A stretch of DNA of 64,000 bases from Paenibacillus sp. PastM-3 (GTDB lineage: Bacteria; Bacillota; Bacilli; Paenibacillales; Paenibacillaceae). The notes under the pieces were generated by a model. The model did no database searches. It was not told where the DNA came from and saw only the letters and a program-made list of their open reading frames with translations. Location: positions 17,876-81,875 of the forward strand of contig NZ_JARXXP010000024.1 of NCBI RefSeq assembly GCF_029893965.1. Direction: 5' to 3'. The number at the start of each line of letters is the position of its first letter. The stretch's first letter is position 1. The position numbers and the translations under genes are program-made. This document shows, one piece after another, positions 17,722 to 25,994 of this stretch.

Positions 17722-18639
17722 TTAAATAATAGGGCCAATATCGTAGGGTGTCTCCTGGTATACATAGTAATTGAGCCAATTGGCGAACAATAAGTTGGCA
17801 TGGGCACGCCATACGGCCGGAGGTGTACGCTGCGGATCATCATTGGGATAATAATGTTTCGGCAGCGCAATATCCATCCCCTTCGCAACGTCACGGTCAT
17901 ATTCCCATTTTAGCGAGAACGGGTCATATTCGGAATGTCCGGTAACAAATATCTGTCTGCCGTCATGTGTCGCTACAAGGTAAACTCCGGCTTCCTCCGA
18001 TTCGGCCAGAATCTGCAGCTCCGGGTTAGCTTCGATATCTTCGCGCGATACGTCGGTATGGCGGGAGTGCGGCACATGGAATACCTCGTCAAAGCCGCGC
18101 AGCAGCTTAACATTATTATGGCTCAAGGTGTGCGGGAACACTCCGAAGCATTTCTCTTCCAGGCTGACCTTGCGTACACCAAAGTGATGATACAGTCCCG
18201 CCTGTGCGGCCCAACAGATATGCATGGTCGATGTAACGTTGTGCTTGCTCCATTCAAAAATCCGTTTCAGCTCTTCCCAGTAATTCACCTCTTCGAACTC
18301 CAGCTGCTCTACAGGAGCTCCGGTCACTATCAGGCCGTCGAACCGGCGGTGGCTGATTTCATCAAAAGTTGTATAGAAGCTCTTCAAATGCTCCGCTGAA
18401 GTATTCTTGGAGGTATGGGAACTCGGATGAAGCAGGACTACATCGACCTGGAGCGGAGAGTTTCCGATCAGACGCAGCAGCTGCGTTTCGGTCGTTTCCT
18501 TGGTTGGCATCAGATTCAGGATGGCGATCCGCAGCGGACGGATATCCTGATGAAAAGCCTGGCTTTCATCCATTACAAAGATATTTTCTCCGGATAATAC
18601 TTCTTTGGCCGGTAAACTGTCAGGAATTTTGATTGGCAT
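17722..18639 (-). CDS. metA: Homoserine O-acyltransferase
   Basis: First committed step of methionine synthesis: acylation of homoserine. The 305-residue product starts MPIKIPDSLPAKEVLSGENI and carries the catalytic cysteine in MHICWAAQAGLYHHFG and the catalytic-region histidine in VPHSRHTDVS. MetA proteins of Bacillus mostly use acetyl-CoA despite the older succinyltransferase name; the donor cannot be read here with certainty. The ATG at 18639 is preferred to a GTG 12 nt upstream, because AAGGAG is 11 nt before the ATG and abuts the GTG. First gene after the SAM-I riboswitch; metI follows after 82 bases measured to the metI stop-start gap of 46 nt. Confidence 0.92.
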   Translation of the reverse strand: MPIKIPDSLPAKEVLSGENIFVMDESQAFHQDIRPLRIAILNLMPTKETTETQLLRLIGNSPLQVDVVLLHPSSHTSKNTSAEHLKSFYTTFDEISHRRFDGLIVTGAPVEQLEFEEVNYWEELKRIFEWSKHNVTSTMHICWAAQAGLYHHFGVRKVSLEEKCFGVFPHTLSHNNVKLLRGFDEVFHVPHSRHTDVSREDIEANPELQILAESEEAGVYLVATHDGRQIFVTGHSEYDPFSLKWEYDRDVAKGMDIALPKHYYPNDDPQRTPPAVWRAHANLLFANWLNYYVYQETPYDIGPII

Positions 18640-18694
18640 TGCTGTGTCCACTCCTTAATCGAATTAGTACCTGAGCTTGAACTGAATTCCATGC

Positions 18695-18729
18695 AAAAAT
18701 GACCCTTCTCGCACGAGAAAGGTCATATA
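18695..18729 (-). terminator. Riboswitch terminator before metA
   Basis: Twelve-base arms TGACCTTTCTCG/CGAGAAGGGTCA with a 2-nt loop, then TTTTT, on the minus strand between the SAM aptamer and metA. This is the off state of the switch. Confidence 0.9.
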
Positions 18730-18743
18730 GGTTCAGTCATATG

Positions 18744-18880
18744 CGCCTCTCTCATCTGCCAGAACCAACGCCGGGGTTATATCCCCTGCATAGCTTCCGC
18801 AAGAATTAGCACCGTGCGTATATACGCCGGTTGCCGGGTTTCATCGGGCCAGTCCCTCCACCTGCTCTTGATAAGATTTA
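18744..18880 (-). promoter_or_regulatory. SAM-I (S-box) riboswitch aptamer
   Basis: Minus-strand consensus blocks in the right order: CTTATCAAGAG, GGTGGAGGGACTGGCCC, GATGAAACCCGGCAACC, GGTGCTAATTC and AGATGAGAG. With the terminator just downstream it should stop metA-metI transcription when S-adenosylmethionine is plentiful. Confidence 0.96.
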
Positions 18881-18983
18881 GCTGTATTCAATTATTTTTC
18901 TTAAAATTCACTTTAAATCATGAACCTGCTTTTCGTCAAGTCCATACAATGCTGAAGAGCCCTTGAAATGTAAAGAATTTTGC

Positions 18984-19012
18984 TTGAAAGAGGCATACCC
19001 CGGCGTTATACT
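18984..19012 (+). promoter_or_regulatory. Sigma-A promoter of corA
   Basis: TTGAAA (18984-18989) and TATACT (19007-19012) with a 17-nt spacer. Transcription would start near 19019 and give an untranslated leader of about 260 nt before corA. Confidence 0.75.
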
Positions 19013-19062
19013 AGACAAGTGTTTCAACGGCACAAATGACGAGGAGCAGAGGTGAGAGAAGA

Positions 19063-19191
19063 ATGGAAGGCGACCCGGGTACGCAGTTAAGCGTGCAAAG
19101 TGAGCAACCACACAGGATTAACATCAGCTTGCCGGCGGCGGGAGCACTACTTCTTCATGCTCTCGAGACGTCATTCTGGCCCGTTCATTGA
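19063..19191 (+). CDS. Candidate 42-codon leader ORF in the corA 5' region
   Basis: ATG at 19063 lies 7 nt after GAGGTGA, a near-ideal Shine-Dalgarno. The frame starts MEGDPGTQLSVQSEQPHRIN, ends in ALETSFWPVH and stops at 19191. It lies wholly inside the mRNA leader between the corA promoter and corA, and its codons AGC-TTG-CCG-GC overlap the 5' arm of a terminator-like inverted repeat. Peptide similarity was not recognised. I infer a regulatory upstream ORF; a chance frame is the alternative. Confidence 0.45.
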   Translation: MEGDPGTQLSVQSEQPHRINISLPAAGALLLHALETSFWPVH

Positions 19192-19217
19192 TTGTACTGC
19201 CGGCTAAGCTGATTTTT
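19126..19217 (+). promoter_or_regulatory. Terminator-like fold in the corA leader
   Basis: Arms AGCTTGCCGGC (19126-19136) and GCCGGCTAAGCT (19199-19210) pair over 11 bp with one bulged base; the 3' arm is followed by GATTTTTTCC. Inside the loop GCGGG can pair with CCCGT and GAGCA with TGCTC. The arrangement looks like an attenuator 60 nt before corA. No match to the magnesium M-box consensus was seen. Confidence 0.5.
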
Positions 19218-19277
19218 TCCGTGTGCTTTAATTAGCATAACCCTGGAGAAGACCGGGGACATAAGGAGTGAAATCAG

Positions 19278-20213
19278 ATGAAAATCCGGCTGGTAAACGC
19301 AGGGGTTTTTACCCCGATCGATGACATTGAAGCAACACTGACCGCCCCCGCTGAAGGATTCTACTGGATCGACGCTGATGATGAGGACCTGGAGCTGCTT
19401 CAGCCCCTGTTCAATCTGCATGATCTTGCCGTGGAGGACTGCCTCAGCGAAGAGGAACAGCGGCCAAAGATTGAAATTTATGAGAGCCATTATTTTATTG
19501 TAGTGAACAGCATCCGGTTCGATGATGAGGAAATTTTCCTCCGGGCGCTGAATGTATTCCTGGGCAGACATTACATTATTACTGTTACTAAACAGAAAAT
19601 TCACGAGCTGCGCGTCCTGAAGCCCATTCTGTGGGAGCAGGAGGTCAGTGAGCCTGACCGCTTCCTCTACCATCTGATCGACATCGTTGTAGACAACTAC
19701 TTCTCAGTCGGCGACCGGATTGAAGCGCGGATAGAGAAGCTTGAGGAAGATATCCTGATGCATACCAAGAAGACGCATCTGAGCGAGATCATCGGTCTGC
19801 GCAGTGAAATTCTGTGGCTGAAGAAAATGCTTGGGCCGCAGAAGGAAGTAATCAACACCCTGAACAAAAAGGACCTGCGTCTTATCGACGACCAGCTGCA
19901 GAAATATTTCAGCGACATTTATGAAAATGCGGTCAAAATCTCTGAAACCTTTGAGACCTACCGCGACCTGATGGGCAACTTGCGTGAAGCCTACCAGTCG
20001 AGTATTGCTAACCGCGCCAATGAAATCATGAGAGTGTTCACTGCAATAACTACAATATTCATGCCGCTGACCGTCATTACCGGTATATACGGGATGAACT
20101 TTGAGAATATACCCGAGACCCATTCGCAGTACGGCTACTATGGCGTAATTGCTGTAATGGTAACGCTAGGCTGCGGGATGCTTGTTATTTTCCGCAAAAA
20201 GGATTGGCTATGA
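19278..20213 (+). CDS. corA: CorA-family magnesium/divalent cation channel
   Basis: Pentameric inner-membrane channel for magnesium (some members move cobalt, nickel or zinc). The 311-residue protein has the long cytoplasmic alpha/beta funnel (1 to about 245) and two C-terminal helices; the first ends in the selectivity signature YGMN with Gly272-Met273-Asn274, followed by the external loop FENIPETH and a basic end RKKDWL. Start follows AAGGAG. It has its own sigma-A promoter, a long structured leader and a terminator at 20236-20284, so it is a single-gene unit. Confidence 0.95.
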   Translation: MKIRLVNAGVFTPIDDIEATLTAPAEGFYWIDADDEDLELLQPLFNLHDLAVEDCLSEEEQRPKIEIYESHYFIVVNSIRFDDEEIFLRALNVFLGRHYIITVTKQKIHELRVLKPILWEQEVSEPDRFLYHLIDIVVDNYFSVGDRIEARIEKLEEDILMHTKKTHLSEIIGLRSEILWLKKMLGPQKEVINTLNKKDLRLIDDQLQKYFSDIYENAVKISETFETYRDLMGNLREAYQSSIANRANEIMRVFTAITTIFMPLTVITGIYGMNFENIPETHSQYGYYGVIAVMVTLGCGMLVIFRKKDWL

Positions 20214-20235
20214 ACGTTAACGGACGATTACGCTG

Positions 20236-20284
20236 AGGCGAAGGCTACCGCTACTGCAAAGTATGGGGAACCTTCGCCTTTTGC
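20236..20284 (+). terminator. Terminator of corA
   Basis: Arms AGGCGAAGG and CCTTCGCCT around a 26-nt loop, followed by TTTTGC, 22 nt after the corA stop codon. Confidence 0.8.
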
Positions 20285-20289
20285 ATATT

Positions 20290-21309
20290 CTAATAGCTTA
20301 CCGCTTCTCCCATGAACTGGGGCTCGCGGGTCCGCCGGAAGCGGATACGGATGAGCCGCAGGCGCTCATAATAGAGATCAAGCCCCTCCGCCGGCGAGAA
20401 ATGTTCCCCGTACGCCTTATACAGCGCAGGCTTCAGAAAAGTATCGCCCATCAGCTCGTAGGCTGTCCAGATCCTGTTCTGCTCCTCCGCCGAGACCTCC
20501 TTCAGCTCATTCTCAATCAGCTTCTCAACGGAGTAGCCCTCCTTCTCCAGCTCTTCAACCGCTTCCAGCACTTCACGGCGGCTGATCCCCCCGGTTGCCT
20601 GCAGCTGCTCCATGCCAAGCCCGTTCTCGATACCCTGCAGCAGAATCCGCCGCAGCCGCAGACGTTCAAGCTGCTTCTTGTATTTGATCTCCTTCTGCTT
20701 GTACAGCCAGGACGAGAAACCCTCCTCCTCCACAGCCTCATGCACCCAGCCCAGCGGGTAGCTGTGCTCACGCGGAATCCCGGCCGTAATGGCCAGCCAG
20801 TCGCTGCCATGCTGCGCGGCCTTGCCCTCGCCGACTCCCGGAATCTGCAGCAGCTCCTCTTCCGTCCGCGGCAGATAAGCGCTCAGCATGCGCAGCAGAC
20901 GGTTGCTGGCCAGAATATACGGTGCCTTCCGCTCGCTGGAGGCTTTGCCACGCCGCCAGGCGCAGAGCTCCTCGTAGACGGCCTGATTGCCGTATTGCTC
21001 ACTGTAATACTGCAGCTTCAGCTGCTCACGGTTGCGCCCTGCCAGCGTCTCTTCCTCGTGAAAAGCACCGTCTATCAGCGGACGGTAGCCGTCCCCCATC
21101 TTCACTGCCAGTTCATGCCTGTAGACGCAGAGCATCTCATTCCATGAGCCGCCCTCATACCAGATATGCTCATCAATTTCACGGGTACCGGAGAAATCAC
21201 GCCATCCGATGCGCCAGAGCCCCTCCTCTTCCCCGATCCAGAGCTGGGCATATACCTCCTGATCCGCTCCGGACATTCTGGACAACCGGTTCAAAAACAC
21301 AATCTGCAT
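20290..21309 (-). CDS. HRDC-domain protein
   Basis: 339-residue cytoplasmic protein. The N-terminal 100 residues have no family I recognise. An HRDC domain, the nucleic-acid-binding module of RecQ and RNase D, covers about 105-180 (KAPYILASNRLLRMLSAYLP, then the hallmark LLQIPGVGEGKAAQHG). The C-terminal half is highly charged and helical, resembling the helix-turn-helix tail of RecQ-type helicases. Start chosen at MQIVFLNRLS after AGGGA; an extension to 21351 runs through the neighbouring terminator. No helicase or nuclease motifs are seen, so it probably binds DNA or RNA without processing it. Confidence 0.75.
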   Translation of the reverse strand: MQIVFLNRLSRMSGADQEVYAQLWIGEEEGLWRIGWRDFSGTREIDEHIWYEGGSWNEMLCVYRHELAVKMGDGYRPLIDGAFHEEETLAGRNREQLKLQYYSEQYGNQAVYEELCAWRRGKASSERKAPYILASNRLLRMLSAYLPRTEEELLQIPGVGEGKAAQHGSDWLAITAGIPREHSYPLGWVHEAVEEEGFSSWLYKQKEIKYKKQLERLRLRRILLQGIENGLGMEQLQATGGISRREVLEAVEELEKEGYSVEKLIENELKEVSAEEQNRIWTAYELMGDTFLKPALYKAYGEHFSPAEGLDLYYERLRLIRIRFRRTREPQFMGEAVSY

Positions 21310-21348
21310 TGGAATCCCTACTTTCGTTGTCTTACAGCATGCTGAACG

Positions 21349-21391
21349 CAAAAAAGCACCTCTCCCACGAACAATCGTGAAAGAGGTGCTT
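21349..21391 (-). terminator. Terminator of the ROK kinase gene
   Basis: Arms AAGCACCTCT and AGAGGTGCTT with an inner ACGA/TCGT stem; on the minus strand followed by TTTTTT. Confidence 0.85.
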
Positions 21392-21459
21392 CCTCGTAAA
21401 CGCTATACTGTTAGAAACTACAATACCATATATTTCCGTACAGTCAATCCCTTTTTGAA

Positions 21460-22341
21460 TCAGGCCCCGGCGAGCGCCAGCCTGGCCAGGCCAAGCGCCC
21501 CGGCAAGACCGGCGTTGTCGCCCAGCTGCGGCGGCACGATATAGCTGCCGATCTCCTGATTCAGTGCCGGGTGCTGGACATATCCGCCGAGCAGCTCCTG
21601 CAGCTTGGCATGAATCAGCGGGAACAGCTGGCTCTGCTTCATGACTCCGCCGCCCATAACAATCTTCTGCGGCGACATCACCAGCACATAATTCATCAGT
21701 GCATGAGCCAGGTAATGGGCCTCCATCGCCCAGGCCGGATGATCCGCAGCCAGCTCGCCGGCAGGCTTGCCCCAGCGGCTGCCGATAGCCGGCCCCGCAG
21801 CCAGGCCCTCCAGGCAATCCCCATGGTAAGGGCAGAATCCGCTGAAGGTATCCTCAGGATGGCGCGGAACCAGAATATGGCCCATCTCCGGATGGGACAG
21901 GCCGTGTATCAGCTGACCGCCTATAACCGCACCGGCTCCGATACCTGTACCTACAGTAATATACAGACAGCTATCCAGACCCTGCGCAGCCCCCCAGGTA
22001 TACTCACCGAGCGCAGCCCCGTTCACATCGGTATCAAAGCCGATCGGCACGTCAAAATGCTCCGCAACTGCACCCACAAGATTAAATCCTCCCCAGTGAG
22101 GCTTGGGTGTAGTGGTGATATAGCCGTATGTAGGGCTGCCCAATACCGGGTCAATCGGTCCGAATGAGCCGATCCCGATGGCTTCTGCATTTTTTCCGGA
22201 AAAGTAGTCCAGCACCAGACCCATCGTTTCCTGCGGCGTTGTCGTCGGGAAGCTGACCCGGTCGATAACCGACCCGTCCTCATGTCCGATTCCGCATACA
22301 AATTTGGTTCCCCCGGCTTCAATTGCTCCAAGCACTCTCAC
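21460..22341 (-). CDS. ROK-family sugar kinase, probable fructokinase
   Basis: Phosphorylates a hexose at the expense of ATP. The 293-residue product has the N-terminal phosphate loop GAIEAGGTKFVCGIG, the active-site region FDTDVNGAALGEY, the second phosphate motif VGTGIGAGAVIGG and the zinc-binding HPEMGHILVPRH...CPYHGDC that marks ROK proteins. This sequence order is closest to the YdhR/GmuE type fructokinases, so fructose is the likely but unproven substrate. Start is GTG at 22341 after AAGGGAG. Monocistronic, between the cobalamin block and the HRDC gene. Confidence 0.85.
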   Translation of the reverse strand: MRVLGAIEAGGTKFVCGIGHEDGSVIDRVSFPTTTPQETMGLVLDYFSGKNAEAIGIGSFGPIDPVLGSPTYGYITTTPKPHWGGFNLVGAVAEHFDVPIGFDTDVNGAALGEYTWGAAQGLDSCLYITVGTGIGAGAVIGGQLIHGLSHPEMGHILVPRHPEDTFSGFCPYHGDCLEGLAAGPAIGSRWGKPAGELAADHPAWAMEAHYLAHALMNYVLVMSPQKIVMGGGVMKQSQLFPLIHAKLQELLGGYVQHPALNQEIGSYIVPPQLGDNAGLAGALGLARLALAGA

Positions 22342-22484
22342 AGCAGCATTCTCCCTTCTAAAATAAGCGCAGGCCCGCTTCAGGCCCGGTCAATGGTTAA
22401 TCCGCATATCAAAATAAAACGCTCTCTTAGAATGATTATACGTGCCTCGTGTCAGTAGGACAAGCGGTTGACATACTCTCGGAA

Positions 22485-22543
22485 AAATAAAAAAGAACAA
22501 GTCCCTCCTCCGTTATACCTCCGGAGAAAATGACGAGTTCTTA
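22485..22543 (-). terminator. Terminator at the end of the cobalamin operon
   Basis: Arms AAGAACTCGTC and GACTTGTTCTT with an inner CTCCG/CGGAG stem, followed on the minus strand by TTTTTTATTTTT, 30 nt after the cbiA stop codon. Confidence 0.75.
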
Positions 22544-22572
22544 TAAGCAGCGCATACGGACATGCCGGCCAT

Positions 22573-24087
22573 TTATTGCGGGAATTGAGCGGTTTTCCGC
22601 TCTCTGTAGAAACGGCAGGCTGAGACGAAACGTTCTGCCGCAGGGAAATGGGAGGCCAGATGAACATGTGCGTACGCGGCCATGACATTCCCCCGCAGAT
22701 AGCCTTCCGGCCGGCTGCCGCCCCGCCCCTGGCTCTCATAGGCATAGCGCCTGACTTCCTGTTCATCGTAATTCATAACCGAGTAATGGAATTCATGGCC
22801 GCGCAGCCGCTCGCCCCGCTTCAGCAGCAGGCTGTCCTGCAGCGCTGTAACCTCACGGTAGCCAAGTGCGGCACGGCGTTCCTGCATGACGGCGTGGGCA
22901 GGGATGACCCCGGCCATCCTGTGCACCGCTCCGGCACGGTCGGTAAGCGTCCGGGCCAGCACCATGTAGCCGCCGCATTCCGCATACAGCGGCATGCCGG
23001 CTTCAGCCGCTGCAAGCAGACCGCCAATAAAGCCGGTATTGGCGGAGATTTCTGCAGCGAATTCCTCGGGGAAGCCGCCGCCGAGATAGAGGCCGTCCGC
23101 CTCCGGCGGAATCTGCTCGCCGCGCAGCGGGCTGAACGGGATCAGCCGGGCACCGGCACGGCCCAGCAGCTCCAGATTGTCGGCATAATAGAAATTGAAT
23201 GCCGCATCTTTGGCAACGGCGATGACCGGGCTTTGGACCGGCATAGCCGTTCCCGCAGCCGCCAGGGCAGACCGCGCTGCCTCCGTTGACCCGGCGGACG
23301 CAGCATCGGATGCGTTCGCAGCGGTAACCGCCGGGCAGGGCGGCAGCGGTGGCGCAGTCTGCGCGATCCGCAGCAGCAGCTCCAGGTCCACGCTTGCCGC
23401 AAGCGCATCAGCGGCATGCCCGAACAGCACCTCCAGCTCGCCCCGCTCCACAGCGGGCAGCAGGCCCAGATGCCGCTCCGGGATGTCCAGCGCGGCATCA
23501 CGCATCAGGCCGCCGATAACAGGGATGCCGCAGGCGGCTTCGATGGCCGTCTTTACCGTCAGGTAATGACTGGCGCTTCCGCAGCGGTTCACAATAACCG
23601 CAGCGATCTGCACCTGCGGCTCCAGCTGCCGGAAGCCGAGCACAACCGCAGCTGCGCTGCGGCCCATGCTTCGCACATCCACGACCAGCACCACAGGGCT
23701 GTCTGTAATAATGGCAAGTTCTGCGGTAGAGCCCGTCAGCCCGTCGGCCTCCTTACCGTCATACAATCCCATAACGCCCTCTACAACAGACAGTTCTGCG
23801 TCTTCGGAGGAACCCGCGAAGTACTGCAGAAGGTACGGGTGTGAGGTCATCCAGGAGTCGAGGTTACGGGCAGGGCGCCCCGTTACAGCGGCGTGATAGG
23901 CGGGATCGATATAATCGGGGCCGCATTTGAAGCCCTGGACCCTCAGTCCGCGCCGGGCAAACGCCCGCATCAGCCCCAGTGACACGGTCGTCTTGCCTGA
24001 ACCGCTGCCGGTGCCGGCGATGATAATGCGCGGGCGGTATTGCGGCAGCGGGAGCCCGCTCTCCCGGAATGGAACTCGTTCATTCAT
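22573..24087 (-). CDS. cbiA: Cobyrinate a,c-diamide synthase
   Basis: ATP- and glutamine-dependent amidation of the a and c carboxylates of (cobalt) cobyrinate. The 504-residue protein has an N-terminal dethiobiotin-synthetase-like ATPase with P-loop GTGSGSGKTTVSLG and CGPDYIDPAYH, and a C-terminal class I glutaminase with the nucleophile in PLYAECGGYMVL and the His in HEFHYS. An Ala/Ser-rich insertion separates the two (about residues 265-300). ATG at 24087 follows GGAGGAG and overlaps the cbiG stop by 8 nt. It is the last gene of the operon. Confidence 0.94.
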   Translation of the reverse strand: MNERVPFRESGLPLPQYRPRIIIAGTGSGSGKTTVSLGLMRAFARRGLRVQGFKCGPDYIDPAYHAAVTGRPARNLDSWMTSHPYLLQYFAGSSEDAELSVVEGVMGLYDGKEADGLTGSTAELAIITDSPVVLVVDVRSMGRSAAAVVLGFRQLEPQVQIAAVIVNRCGSASHYLTVKTAIEAACGIPVIGGLMRDAALDIPERHLGLLPAVERGELEVLFGHAADALAASVDLELLLRIAQTAPPLPPCPAVTAANASDAASAGSTEAARSALAAAGTAMPVQSPVIAVAKDAAFNFYYADNLELLGRAGARLIPFSPLRGEQIPPEADGLYLGGGFPEEFAAEISANTGFIGGLLAAAEAGMPLYAECGGYMVLARTLTDRAGAVHRMAGVIPAHAVMQERRAALGYREVTALQDSLLLKRGERLRGHEFHYSVMNYDEQEVRRYAYESQGRGGSRPEGYLRGNVMAAYAHVHLASHFPAAERFVSACRFYRERKTAQFPQ

Positions 24088-25198
24088 TTTTAGTCTCCTC
24101 CCTGCCTCCAAAAGCTACTCTGGCAACAGCAATGGTTACATTGCCGCTCTTTTTCTTGGCCAGCAGCAGCTCGCCGCCGCCTGAGGCCAGCAGGGCAGCC
24201 GGTTCACAGACGCCGTAGGCTCCGGTTGCCTTGAATACAACGGCAGAAGGCTGCATAAGCGGCACCGTATTCAGCTGCTCCGGTGAAAACAGGCCAAGCT
24301 CCCAGCCGAATTTGCGGCAGAGCTCCAGCAGTCCGGCTTCATCGCCTTTAATCGTTATAGTCGCGGCACCCCGGACGCTCAGCGGAGACAGCCGCAGCTC
24401 TGCCAGCGTCTCCATAACAACGGCCTCCAGCTCAGCCGCCGCCGTCCCGCGGTTGCAGCCCAGCCCCAGCACCAGGCTGCGGGGCCGGTACACTGCGGCA
24501 GGCAGTCCGCGGAGCGCTGCAGCTTCAGCCTCATCCAGCAGCCGGTCGGTGATGACAACCGCCGCACGGTAAGGCTGCTGCTGCAGCTCAGCCGTGCTGC
24601 CGCAGAGCCGGACATGCTCCGGCAGCACGGCGCCCGCAGGCAGCCAGCCGGTTTCGCCGGCTTCCTGCAGCACGGCTACCGGTTCACCGTTGACCAGCGC
24701 AGCGCTGACGCCCTTCATCGGGGCAAAGCTCTCCGCCTGCCAGCCGAACTCCCGGCCCAGCAGATCCGCGGCAAAAATGCCCTGCACATCGGAGGCCGTC
24801 GTAATGACCGGGCGGCTCTCCAGCAGCCTGGCTATGTGCAGGGTCAGCCTGTTCGCTCCGCCCAGATGGCCTGACAGCACGCTGATGACATGCTCTCCGC
24901 TCTCGTCGATTACAATGACGGCGGGATCATGCCATTTGTCCTGCAGCAGCGGGGCCATCAGCCGGACGGCGGCTCCGAGAGAGAAGAACAGGACGACGGC
25001 CTCATACCTGCGGAATAATCCGGGCAGCAGCTCCTTGACCGGCCCGTCAAAAATCCGCCGTTCCCCCGGAATCTCCTGCAGCTCCCCGCTGTATTTGGCA
25101 TAGCAGTACACCTCGGTATCCGCCAGCAGGCCCCCCAGCTTCAGAGCCAGCCTGATTCCGTTACGGGTAATGGCTACAGCAGCAATCTTACTAGCCAT
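24080..25198 (-). CDS. cbiG: Cobalt-precorrin-5A hydrolase
   Basis: Opens the delta-lactone of cobalt-precorrin-5A and releases acetaldehyde, a step found only in the anaerobic pathway. The 372-residue protein has the N-terminal domain beginning MASKIAAVAITRNG, the central LSGHLGGANRLTLHIA, and the C-terminal CobE-like domain with LVLGLGCNRGTAAAEL. ATG at 25198 overlaps the cbiF stop by 8 nt, which supports it over an upstream extension. The C-terminal VVFKATGAYGVCEPAALLA is also conserved in the family. Confidence 0.93.
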   Translation of the reverse strand: MASKIAAVAITRNGIRLALKLGGLLADTEVYCYAKYSGELQEIPGERRIFDGPVKELLPGLFRRYEAVVLFFSLGAAVRLMAPLLQDKWHDPAVIVIDESGEHVISVLSGHLGGANRLTLHIARLLESRPVITTASDVQGIFAADLLGREFGWQAESFAPMKGVSAALVNGEPVAVLQEAGETGWLPAGAVLPEHVRLCGSTAELQQQPYRAAVVITDRLLDEAEAAALRGLPAAVYRPRSLVLGLGCNRGTAAAELEAVVMETLAELRLSPLSVRGAATITIKGDEAGLLELCRKFGWELGLFSPEQLNTVPLMQPSAVVFKATGAYGVCEPAALLASGGGELLLAKKKSGNVTIAVARVAFGGREETKNE

Positions 25199-25994
25199 CC
25201 TGGCTACTCCCCTGCCGGAAGCCGTGGGTAAAGGAGCGGTCATAGAGCTTCGAGCGGTGGGCATCGCGGTTCACCAGCTCCGGGTCCAGCGCCCGGCCGG
25301 CCAGGATCATCGCATGCATGGTAATGCCGGCCTCCTGCAGATCCCGTTCCAGATGCTGCACGGTCGTCCGCACAATCTGCTGGTCCGGCCATGTAGCTCT
25401 CTTAACGACGGCTACCGGCGTATCAGGGCTCCAGCCGGCAGCAAGAAATTCAGCGGCGGCCTGTCCGGCAAGCTCTGCGCTCAGAAACAGCGCCACCGTG
25501 CAGTGGTGAGCGGCCAGAGCACGCAGCTGCTCACGCTCCGGCACCGGGGTGCGCCCTCCGGCGCGGGTCAGAATGACCGTCTGGGTCAGCTCCGGTACGG
25601 TCAGCTCGGCACCGAGCGCTGCTGCCGAAGCAAATACGGAGCTGACGCCGGGAATAATCTCACAGCTGACGCCGCACAGCTTCAGCAGCGACATCTGCTC
25701 AAGAATGGCTCCGTACATGGACGGATCACCCGTATGCACGCGCGCCACACTCCGGCCTTCCTTAACCGTCCGGGCCATAAGCTCCACCTGCTGCTCCAAA
25801 TCCAGACCCGAGCTCTGCACAACCTGCGCAGCGGGCTTCGCACTGCGGACCAGCTCCTCGCTGACCAGCGAATCGGCGTAGAGAACCAGATCGGCCGAGC
25901 GCAGAATCCGGCTGCCTTTGACGGTAATCAGCTCCGGGTCACCCGGCCCTGCACCGACAATGTACACCTTTGGCTCAAGCATCAGTCCGCTCAT
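25191..25994 (-). CDS. cbiF: Cobalt-precorrin-4 C11-methyltransferase
   Basis: Methylates C-11 of the ring using SAM. It is a 267-residue tetrapyrrole methylase: VYIVGAGPGDPELITVKG is the N-terminal SAM/substrate loop, GDPSMYGAILEQ the second motif and IIPGVSSVFASAAALG the third. The wording LYADSLVSEEL and the acidic YADS are characteristic of CbiF/CobM. It overlaps cbiL (4 nt) and cbiG (8 nt), indicating translational coupling. Confidence 0.93.
   Translation of the reverse strand: MSGLMLEPKVYIVGAGPGDPELITVKGSRILRSADLVLYADSLVSEELVRSAKPAAQVVQSSGLDLEQQVELMARTVKEGRSVARVHTGDPSMYGAILEQMSLLKLCGVSCEIIPGVSSVFASAAALGAELTVPELTQTVILTRAGGRTPVPEREQLRALAAHHCTVALFLSAELAGQAAAEFLAAGWSPDTPVAVVKRATWPDQQIVRTTVQHLERDLQEAGITMHAMILAGRALDPELVNRDAHRSKLYDRSFTHGFRQGSSQDG

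Noticed and set aside
18908..19111. Minus-strand 67-codon frame across the corA promoter
   Set aside because: It runs against the promoter and leader of corA, has no Shine-Dalgarno and no recognisable features.
19019..19277. Magnesium M-box or manganese yybP-ykoY riboswitch before corA
   Set aside because: Neither the GUUAGGUGAGGCUCC-type start nor the GGGGAGUAGC core is present; only an attenuator-like fold is seen.
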